Origin: Gammaproteobacteria bacterium
GTDB lineage: Bacteria > Pseudomonadota > Gammaproteobacteria > Arenicellales > Poriferihabitantaceae
Direction: 5' to 3'
Assembly: GCA_009839585.1 (NCBI GenBank)
Contig: VXPI01000129.1
Location: 1-7,231 of the forward strand
DNA length: 7,231 nucleotides
A program made the translations under genes and the position numbers. The notes beneath the pieces were generated by a model, which was not told the DNA's origin, made no database searches, and saw only the letters and a list, made by a program, of their open reading frames with translations. Of the stretch, positions 1 through 5,261 are shown piece after piece (within the stretch, counting starts at the first letter, position 1; each line of letters opens with the position of its first letter).

Positions 1-762
1 CACGGATCCTGTCCCGGTCCAGCCCTTCCAGTTCGGGGGCAAACACGGTATCCAGGTCACGGTCCGTGTAGCCGCAGATGGCTGCATACTTCGGAGACAG
101 GCTGAGGTCCGTGAGGTTGTTCAGTCCCGACGAGAAGCTGTTCTTCGAGAACATCGTGATGCCGGTAACGAAGACAAAGCGGATGTGCTTTTCGGAATCC
201 TTCAGGATGCTGTATATTTCTCTAAGGCAGTCCCGGTTTGCCCGGGCTTTCTCGCTGTCCTCCAGCACGTCCAGGACGGGCTTGTCATATTCGTCGACCA
301 GCACCACCGCCTGCTTGCCAGTCGTCTGGTGAAGACGAGTCAGGATGCTCCGAAGTCGATTGGGAGAGTCTGTTACCGGAGGCAGGGATTTCAGGTCAAA
401 TGCCAGTTCGATCTTGTACAACTGATTTAGAACATGACTCTCAATATCTTCAGGCGTATCGACATCGCCTCCGAAGCTCAGGCGGACTACGGGATACTTT
501 ACCGACCAGTCCCAGTGCGGGTGAATGTCCAGTCCCCGGAACAGGGGCTCGTTGCCCTCGAACAGTTCCTGCAGGGTGTCAACCAGCAGGCTCTTGCCGA
601 AGCGCCGGGGACGGGACAGGAAGTAGAACCGCCCCTGCCCGATCATCTGCCGGATCAGGGGCGTCTTGTCGACATAGTAGCAGCCCTCGTTGCGGAGATT
701 GGCAGGGATTGATAGCCGATCGGCAACGGACGGCGCCCGGTCTGGGTTTGCACATTCATCAT
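1..762 (-). pseudogene. AAA-ATPase-like (PF09820/DUF1703-type) gene, frameshifted near its start and cut by the window edge
   Basis: Conceptual translation of the minus strand gives the N-terminal part of the widespread AAA-ATPase-like family, which usually carries a PD-(D/E)XK (DUF1703) domain at its C-terminus; that part would lie beyond position 1. Visible motifs, in order, are NEGCYYVDKTPLI, the Walker A-like SRPRRFGKSLLVDTL, FEGNEPLFRGLDIH, the Walker B VVLVDEYDKPVL, and the sensor-like VFVTGITMFSKNSFSSGLNN. The best start is ATG at 762 (MMNVQTQTGRRPLPIGYQSL), the usual beginning of this family, but that frame stops at 655-657. The conserved body lies in another frame, which has a stop shortly upstream and no ATG until codon MIGQGRF. 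Joining the frames near 701-712 by restoring one base gives LPIGYQSL followed by ANLRNEGCYYVDKT, as the family expects. So one base is lost, either truly (pseudogene) or by sequencing error at a GGG run. No good ribosome binding site is visible. The cellular role of the family is not established. Confidence 0.8.
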
Positions 763-795
763 GCGGCCATCATAGCATAGCGGCGTGGACCTGGT

Positions 796-824
796 TTGAC
801 AGAATGATGCAGGAACAGTATTTT
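796..824 (+). promoter_or_regulatory. Sigma-70-like promoter facing rightwards, with no protein gene behind it
   Basis: TTGACA (796-801) is a perfect -35 hexamer. It is followed by a 17-bp spacer and TATTTT (819-824), which matches four of six -10 positions. A transcript would start near 831. No plausible plus-strand protein gene follows, but a terminator-like hairpin ends at 934, so the likely product is a short RNA. The promoter lies in the region upstream of the leftward AAA-ATPase-like gene. The call rests on sequence match only. Confidence 0.5.
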
Positions 825-830
825 CAAGTG

Positions 831-934
831 AGTGTCCCTCGGCCGGGCAAAATGAGAAGCCAAGTATAGATCAAGTGTAACTGCTCGCCCCCCTGCCTGA
901 CCACTCGGCGGGGGAGAGAGCAGTTACCTTTTTT
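831..934 (+). ncRNA. Candidate small RNA of about 104 nt, family not recognised
   Basis: This span is bounded by a sigma-70-like promoter (796-824) and an intrinsic-terminator-like hairpin (877-934), both on the plus strand, whereas all protein genes here are on the minus strand. The 5' part can form a small hairpin, CCC (836-838) with GGG (845-847), followed by an A-rich single-stranded stretch and then the long terminator stem. The only ATG frame inside encodes five residues and has no ribosome binding site, so a peptide is unlikely. The RNA resembles no family that I recognise. It would converge on the 3' end of the minus-strand lipoprotein gene, which stops at 984. Confidence 0.4.
877..934 (+). 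terminator. Intrinsic terminator-like hairpin with T6 tract
   Basis: GTAACTGCTC (877-886) and GAGCAGTTAC (918-927) are perfect 10-bp inverted arms. Inside them a C run (888-893) can pair with GGGGG (910-914), and GCC (895-897) with GGC (907-909). The outer stem is followed by C and six T (929-934), so the polarity fits plus-strand termination. On the minus strand no T tract follows the stem, so it is a poor terminator for the lipoprotein gene at 984-1958. Confidence 0.6.
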
Positions 935-983
935 GTTCAATCGGCAACCGGCAATGACTGCACATCCCAGGCAGTCCAAATTT

Positions 984-1958
984 CTACTGATCGGTTTTTC
1001 CTGTTGCCAGAAAAGCATCACTCAACCCGGCGAAAGAGCCGAAGAATCCGCCCTCACTGCCATCTTTCTCGTTATAGTCAGATTGGACAAATCCGCCAAT
1101 AAGTCTAGGGTCATCATTTACATCGGGGAGATGAGAGAAAAATGAAACCCAAGCGCTATTGGGCAAGCTCACAAGGTCAAGATCGGGATGGCGAATTTCC
1201 ACGATCCCATTCTCAACCAGACCACTTTCATCATACCGGGCTGTCAGCAGATGCATTTCGTAGTCCGTGATATCAAATTCAACCTCTCCCATTGAAGCAG
1301 GAATTAAGGCATCAGTTATCGTAAAGTCACCAGTACATCCTATACATCCCTTCAACGTCCCAGATGTAAACTCTACTGTCATGTCGACGTTGGCCTCCCA
1401 TCCATCCAGGATGAAATAGCCCTCATCCGAGGTGGCGACGGGAGCATACCAATATACTCCTCCTGCCGGTCCAGTATACTGTGCAGTTCCTTCTGTCGGT
1501 ATCGACAATTGGGGGGTTATCTCCGGGTCAAATTCTGGCCCATCAATAATGGCGTACTCGGTGAGATTTTGATACGTCAGATTTGGCGGTTGCTCGTTAT
1601 CAAATTGAGCCCACCAGCCGGCCATAATATAGTCTTCAGGGTTGTCCCCGTCCCAGCTGACAAAGGCAGTGACGTATGAAGTTCCCTCGGTTTCGTCGAC
1701 CTTGGTAAGCCACCATCGTCTTGCTTCATGATTTGGGACTGGGCTTTGCTCGGCCACCGACATGTCCACATGATCGTACGAGTTAACGGACAATTCCCTT
1801 CCTTCTTCGTGCTCGATAAATACCCGAATCCATGGGCCTCGAAATTCTGTATTTCTTTCGAAAGAAACTCCTGAACCTTCCATATTTCCATTCATCGCCC
1901 CGCCTCCGCCACAGGCAGACAGGATCAACCCAATACATAATGCCGTTAATTGTTTCAT
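984..1958 (-). CDS. Putative Slam-dependent surface lipoprotein with TbpB-like beta-barrel domain
   Basis: The protein has 324 residues and starts with a lipoprotein signal peptide: basic start MKQ, hydrophobic core, and lipobox LSAC with the acylated Cys at residue 16. A Gly-rich tether (GGGG) follows. Residue +2 is Gly rather than Asp, consistent with outer-membrane sorting. The C-terminal half looks like the eight-stranded barrel of TbpB-like lipoproteins: GTAQYTGPAGGVYW (about 157-170), then WEANVDMTVEFTSGTLKG (about 187-204), and a final WVSFFSH...GGFFGSFAG hairpin near 270-311. A CxxC pair, Cys205 and Cys208, lies on one predicted strand and may form a disulfide or bind a ligand. The start is supported by AGAGG eight nt upstream of the ATG. 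The gene begins 27 nt after the tRNA-Gln, leaving almost no room for its own promoter. A Slam gene about 3.3 kb away on the same strand supports surface display. The ligand is unknown. The family assignment is by pattern and is moderately sure; the lipoprotein call is firm. Confidence 0.78.
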   Translation of the reverse strand: MKQLTALCIGLILSACGGGGAMNGNMEGSGVSFERNTEFRGPWIRVFIEHEEGRELSVNSYDHVDMSVAEQSPVPNHEARRWWLTKVDETEGTSYVTAFVSWDGDNPEDYIMAGWWAQFDNEQPPNLTYQNLTEYAIIDGPEFDPEITPQLSIPTEGTAQYTGPAGGVYWYAPVATSDEGYFILDGWEANVDMTVEFTSGTLKGCIGCTGDFTITDALIPASMGEVEFDITDYEMHLLTARYDESGLVENGIVEIRHPDLDLVSLPNSAWVSFFSHLPDVNDDPRLIGGFVQSDYNEKDGSEGGFFGSFAGLSDAFLATGKTDQ

Positions 1959-1985
1959 CTGGTTTTCCTCTTAAGTTGATGGTGT

Positions 1986-2062
1986 TGGCTGGGGTGGGAG
2001 GATTCGAACCTCCGAATGCCGGAATCAGAATCCGGTGCCTTAGTCCGCTTGGCTACACCCCA
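1986..2062 (-). tRNA. tRNA-Gln (anticodon CUG)
   Basis: A 77-nt cloverleaf on the minus strand with encoded 3' CCA. The acceptor stem TGGGGTG/CACCCCA pairs fully and the discriminator base is G. The D stem is GCC/GGC around an 11-nt loop. The anticodon stem CCGGA/TCCGG encloses TTCTGAT, giving anticodon CTG, which reads CAG codons. The variable loop is CATTC, and the T stem GGAGG/CCTCC encloses TTCGAAT. It closely resembles the E. coli glnV tRNA as I remember it. It lies 28 nt after the cimA stop and 27 nt before the lipoprotein start, so it may be cut out of a longer transcript. I saw no strong promoter of its own. Confidence 0.96.
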
Positions 2063-2090
2063 TCTTGGTCACATATACATCGTTCAGACA

Positions 2091-3638
2091 TTACGAATAC
2101 TCGACGATGGGTTTTTCCAACGCCCTGAACTGCATATTCAGCATCCTGATTGAAGCCTTAATACCCGCAAACACCTGGTTGGCATCAACTCCTCTGGTCC
2201 GATACCGTTGGCCTTCGGTTTCCCATGTGATAATACATTCAACCAACGCACTGGTCGTACCGCCCTTGGGAATCCGAACCTGATAGTCAATCAATTCCGG
2301 AAATACAATCTCTGTTCGGTCTACAATTTCCCGAATTGCATTGATAAACGCATCAAACCCTCCGTTACCACTACCCGTCGCCTTATATGTATCTTCATAG
2401 AGCCGCGCCTGCAGACTGACAATTGAGTTAAGCTCTAATCCACTGGTGATCGTGCAATTCAGCAATTCCAAATATCGATGTCCACCCGATTCAAGTGCAT
2501 CAGCGATGATTAGTGGAAGATCTTCAACGGTTATCTCTGTTTTGGAATCACCCAAACCGACGATCTTTTCCAGTACCTTAACTTGATCTTTCTCGGACAG
2601 GCTAATTCCAAGAATTTCCAGGTTTTTCTGCAAGGATGCCTTGCCACTCATTTTTCCGAGTGCGTAAGACGTAGAACGATTAAATCGGTCCGGGCTCAGG
2701 CAAGTCTGATACAGTTTACCCTTCTGATCGCCATCTGCATGTATTCCTGCAGTCTGGGTAAACACATTAGAGCCAACAATAGGTGCATTCTCGGCTACTC
2801 GCTTGCCTGAGAAATTCTCAATCATCTGGCTGATAGTGTAAAAGTCCTTTTCCTGGATATTGAGATCAATATCCATCTTGTCCCTAAGCACCGTGCATAC
2901 TTCAGCCAAAGAGGCATTTCCGGCCCTCTCGCCGAGACAATTGATCGTGCAATGGATTGAGGCAACGCCCGCTTCAGCCGCCGCCATGGCATTGGCAGTC
3001 GAGAGGCCATAGTCATTGTGGGGATGAAAATCAAATTGACAGCTGGGGTAGCGGGACATCATGTCAGAAATGCTGCTGTAAACCTCTTTCGGAGTCATTA
3101 CTCCCAGAGTGTCTGGCAACATGATATGGGCAATGGGCATGTCCTTCAGTGCATCCATCATCTCAAACACATAATCCCTGTTATCCGCATATCCATTTGA
3201 CCAGTCCTCAAGATAAACATTCACATCAAGACCGGTATCCTGTGCATATTCGATGGTTTTCTCGACACCGGCAAGGTGTTCCTTCACAGACATCCTTAGT
3301 TGCTCACGACAATGCTTTTCACTGCCTTTGGTCAGCAGGTTCAATACCTTACCGCCAGCACTGTTGATCCAGTCTACACTGGACATGTGATCGGTAAAAC
3401 CAAGAACCTCAACCCGTTCCAGATAACCCTGATCAGCTGCCCATTTAGTGATGCGTGAGACAGCCTCTTGCTCTCCTTGCGAGATTTTCGCTGATGCCAC
3501 TTCAATACGATCTACCTTCAGGGAACTCAGCAGGGCCCTGGCAATGGCAACCTTTTCAGCCTGGGAGAATGACACTCCTTGTGTCTGCTCACCATCCCGC
3601 AAGGTAACATCAACGATCTTTATTGTTCTGGACTGCAT
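2091..3638 (-). CDS. cimA: (R)-citramalate synthase, Leptospira type
   Basis: The cytoplasmic enzyme condenses pyruvate with acetyl-CoA to (R)-citramalate, the first step of the threonine-independent route to 2-oxobutanoate and isoleucine. Its 515 residues match the length of Leptospira CimA (516). The catalytic TIM barrel comes first: DVTLRDGEQ (10-18, with Arg14 and metal ligand Asp15), NVYLEDW (140-146, with catalytic Glu144), and FHPHND (204-209, metal ligands His205 and His207). GERAGN and TAGIHADGD with His300 follow, and Tyr310 comes after them. The C-terminal third is the LeuA-type allosteric domain. Leu79, Leu102 and Tyr142 align with Leptospira Leu81, Leu104 and Tyr144, the pocket described as selecting pyruvate, which argues against 2-isopropylmalate or homocitrate synthase. 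Bacteroidetes proteins labelled LeuA-like share this architecture. The start at 3638 begins directly with the family's first strand; GAGCAGG lies ten nt upstream. The likely promoter is at 3685-3713. Leptospira CimA is inhibited by isoleucine; whether this one is cannot be seen. Confidence 0.9.
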   Translation of the reverse strand: MQSRTIKIVDVTLRDGEQTQGVSFSQAEKVAIARALLSSLKVDRIEVASAKISQGEQEAVSRITKWAADQGYLERVEVLGFTDHMSSVDWINSAGGKVLNLLTKGSEKHCREQLRMSVKEHLAGVEKTIEYAQDTGLDVNVYLEDWSNGYADNRDYVFEMMDALKDMPIAHIMLPDTLGVMTPKEVYSSISDMMSRYPSCQFDFHPHNDYGLSTANAMAAAEAGVASIHCTINCLGERAGNASLAEVCTVLRDKMDIDLNIQEKDFYTISQMIENFSGKRVAENAPIVGSNVFTQTAGIHADGDQKGKLYQTCLSPDRFNRSTSYALGKMSGKASLQKNLEILGISLSEKDQVKVLEKIVGLGDSKTEITVEDLPLIIADALESGGHRYLELLNCTITSGLELNSIVSLQARLYEDTYKATGSGNGGFDAFINAIREIVDRTEIVFPELIDYQVRIPKGGTTSALVECIITWETEGQRYRTRGVDANQVFAGIKASIRMLNMQFRALEKPIVEYS

Positions 3639-3684
3639 AATTCCATAACCTGCTCTTCAAAAAAATAGGCCTATACCAAAGAGG

Positions 3685-3713
3685 TCTATACAATTATTAA
3701 ATGACCAAAGCAA
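3685..3713 (-). promoter_or_regulatory. Probable cimA promoter with overlapping direct repeat
   Basis: On the minus strand TTGCTT (3713-3708) and TATAGA (3690-3685) are separated by exactly 17 bp, a good sigma-70 arrangement. The start point would be near 3678, giving a leader of about 40 nt before cimA. The -10 region is part of an imperfect direct repeat, TTGTATAGACC followed after three bases by TTGGTATAGGCC (about 3694-3669), which could be an operator. The region upstream is very AT-rich. Confidence 0.5.
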
Positions 3714-3742
3714 GCGATTGATTATTCTATATGATTTTATCG

Positions 3743-3758
3743 AATTATGAGAATAATT
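3743..3758. repeat. AT-rich inverted repeat between the MalY-like gene and cimA
   Basis: AATTAT (3743-3748) and ATAATT (3753-3758) are perfect 6-bp arms around a 4-nt centre. The repeat lies 19 bp after the MalY-like stop codon and upstream of the cimA promoter. It lacks G+C and a following T tract, so it is not a convincing terminator. It may be a protein-binding site or chance in AT-rich DNA. Confidence 0.3.
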
Positions 3759-3776
3759 AAGGGAACAAGAATGTCA

Positions 3777-4943
3777 TCATCCATGAACTTCGTCCAGGGA
3801 TCTTTTCATGCGATCCAGTTTCTCCGAGAGAATAGAGCGGGATGTTGCAAAATTCATTCTGATGCACCCCTCCCCGCCAAGTCCAAACTGGGCACCTGAA
3901 TAAGCGGCTACCTTTGCTTTTTCCAGGAAAAATTCTGCCGGATCCTGGTCAAGGCAAAGTTTCTGACAATCAACCCAGGCGAGAAATGTCGACTGATTTG
4001 GGATATGCCGTAAATCCGGCATGTTTTTTTCCAGATAATCAATGAAATAATCCCGGTTTGCCTCAAGGTAGGAGATTGTGTATTCCAGCCAGTCATCACA
4101 CTGTTCCCAGGCAATTCGGGTGGCTCGGTTACCGATCGCATTGCTGCCACCACGCATGCCATCAGGAAAACGATCAAACCGCTTGCGTAGAGATTCAGAA
4201 CCGTAATGCGCTATTGCGCATCGAATCCCGCCCATATTGTGGGATTTGGTTGCAGAATTAAACGTTACTGTTCGCTCTGCCACCTCCCTTGAAATCGATG
4301 CAAACGGAATATGCGGCCCTGCATTTGAATACACCAGATCGCAATGTATTTCATCCGAGACGACAACCAGATCATTCTCCAGAACGATATTGGCAATGGT
4401 TTCCAGTTCATCCTTTCGAAATGCCTTGCCAGAGGGATTGTGCGGGTTCACCAATAGAAACAATCTGGACTTCGAACCCATGCATTCCCGCAACTGATCA
4501 AAATCAATCTGCCACTCATTGTCCGATGGTACGAGCGGGTTAAATACCATTTCTCGATTCATTTTCCGGCATGCAGAAAGAATCGGGTGATAAGTTGGGG
4601 TCTGCATAATCACCTGTTGATCCTTTTCACAAAGTGCTGTCACCGCAATGTAAATCGCCTGCACGAGGTCGGTCATCCCATCAAAGCCGGCGGGGTCTGG
4701 CATCCAGTCAAAACGGTTCTGCATCCTTTGCGAAAAAAGTTGAGCCAGCTGGCCCTCATGCATGTTGGGGGCATACGATAAATCGCCAGAATCAGCAAGG
4801 GACCGAAGCAGGTCGGATATGGGATTTGCCACCGGATAATCCATATCTGCAATCCAGGATGGAATTACATCGGGGCCATAACGCGTCCATTTCAGGCCTA
4901 GCGATTTTTGGGCCTGTTCCAGTGTAATTTCGTCATAATTCAT
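3777..4943 (-). CDS. PLP-dependent C-S lyase / aminotransferase, MalY/PatB family
   Basis: A cytoplasmic fold-type I PLP enzyme of 388 residues, the usual MalY/PatB length. Members cleave cystathionine or cysteine-like C-S bonds (cystathionine beta-lyase, EC 4.4.1.13) or act as aminotransferases. Family marks are IPSWIADMDYPVANPI (27-42), TPTYHP (115-120), NPHNPSGK (166-173), SDEIHCDLVY (196-205, with Asp197 expected to contact the PLP ring nitrogen), SATKSHN (230-236, with Lys233 as the Schiff-base lysine), and IRMNFA near the end, where Arg362 should bind the substrate carboxylate. I chose ATG at 4943, because MNYDEITLEQ begins at the usual family position and has AAGG nine nt upstream. An in-frame GTG at 5006 would add 21 residues with no family counterpart. 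An extended -10 promoter and hairpin lie about 180 bp upstream. cimA follows after a 138-bp gap with its own probable promoter. The exact substrate is undetermined, so a gene symbol is withheld. Confidence 0.88.
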   Translation of the reverse strand: MNYDEITLEQAQKSLGLKWTRYGPDVIPSWIADMDYPVANPISDLLRSLADSGDLSYAPNMHEGQLAQLFSQRMQNRFDWMPDPAGFDGMTDLVQAIYIAVTALCEKDQQVIMQTPTYHPILSACRKMNREMVFNPLVPSDNEWQIDFDQLRECMGSKSRLFLLVNPHNPSGKAFRKDELETIANIVLENDLVVVSDEIHCDLVYSNAGPHIPFASISREVAERTVTFNSATKSHNMGGIRCAIAHYGSESLRKRFDRFPDGMRGGSNAIGNRATRIAWEQCDDWLEYTISYLEANRDYFIDYLEKNMPDLRHIPNQSTFLAWVDCQKLCLDQDPAEFFLEKAKVAAYSGAQFGLGGEGCIRMNFATSRSILSEKLDRMKRSLDEVHG

Positions 4944-4971
4944 CACAGCATGCCTTATGAGATACAGCACC

Positions 4972-4987
4972 TTGAAGTGCACATCAA
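4972..4987. repeat. Imperfect 16-bp palindrome upstream of the MalY-like gene
   Basis: TTGAAGTGCACATCAA is palindromic around TGCA, with one symmetric mismatched pair of positions. It lies 29-44 bp before the MalY-like start codon and inside its predicted leader. This size and symmetry suit a dimeric regulator site, but no regulator gene is nearby and the match could be chance. Confidence 0.3.
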
Positions 4988-5061
4988 AACACTTGATGGC
5001 AAACACTCATTTTGAGAAAACAAGTGATCCAGAAGATCGGGAATCAAGATATAGAAGAAGG

Positions 5062-5121
5062 AAAAACGCACAGGAAAAGTCGGGAGGTATACGAGGGACG
5101 AGGTCGACCAGACCTGTGCGC
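5062..5121 (-). ncRNA. Short leader RNA or small RNA ending in a hairpin and T tract
   Basis: Read on the minus strand, a transcript from the promoter at 5136-5128 would begin near 5121 and at once enter CGCACAGG (5120-5113). This pairs perfectly with CCTGTGCG (5074-5067), which is followed by five T (5066-5062). The 38-nt loop contains a possible alternative stem, AGGTC/GACCT, that competes with the outer arm. So the unit could be an independent RNA of about 60 nt or a conditional terminator in the leader of the MalY-like gene. I recognise no riboswitch or T-box consensus. The stem is only 8 bp with a large loop, so confidence is limited. Confidence 0.35.
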
Positions 5122-5127
5122 CCGCTA

Positions 5128-5136
5128 ATTATATCA
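5128..5136 (-). promoter_or_regulatory. Extended -10 promoter upstream of the MalY-like gene
   Basis: The minus strand reads TGATATAAT, which is a perfect TATAAT (5133-5128) with the TG extension (5136-5135). No good -35 is present at 17-18 bp, as expected for an extended -10 promoter. The start would be near 5121, leaving a leader of about 178 nt before the MalY-like ATG. Confidence 0.5.
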
Positions 5137-5261
5137 AACTCTTGCCAAGACCCGAGGAAAATTTAATCAAAAAAGCAAATTTGGAGATTTCTCTCTGGTT
5201 TCTGTCTAAATGTGGTCTAGTCACGGCGGATATTGCCGGAATAAAAACCGCTCTCGTTGAA

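Larger units (their letters stand above)
4944..5261. other. Intergenic region between the Slam and MalY-like genes, no protein gene
   Basis: Neither strand holds a convincing protein gene in these 318 bp. Reading leftwards from the Slam stop, there is no good intrinsic terminator: a CGGC/GCCG hairpin near 5226-5240 lacks a T tract, and a weak GAGA/TCTC stem near 5185-5200 is followed by a T run. An extended -10 promoter, a hairpin with T tract and an imperfect palindrome are listed separately. A short direct repeat, ACGAGG-G-ACGAGG (5091-5103), lies in the loop of the hairpin. Confidence 0.6.

Noticed and set aside
78..780. Several plus-strand reading frames up to 180 residues
   Set aside because: They are antisense to the clearly conserved AAA-ATPase-like protein and have low-complexity Ser/Pro/Arg content.
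956..976. Hairpin GACTGC/GCAGTC just after the lipoprotein stop codon
   Set aside because: Six pairs with no T tract on the minus strand; too weak to call a terminator.
824..1021. Minus-strand frame of 65 residues
   Set aside because: It spans the long inverted repeat and terminator stem, overlaps the lipoprotein 3' end, and resembles nothing.
1986..2062. tRNA-Gln as an integration site for a mobile element
   Set aside because: No second copy of the tRNA 3' end and no integrase is visible in the window.
4944..5006. GTG at 5006 as start of the MalY-like gene
   Set aside because: The added 21 residues have no family counterpart, and the ATG at 4943 has a ribosome binding site and the expected N-terminus.
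4944..5121. SAM or other known riboswitch in the MalY-like leader
   Set aside because: None of the conserved core sequences I know, such as those of S-box, SAH or cobalamin elements, is present.
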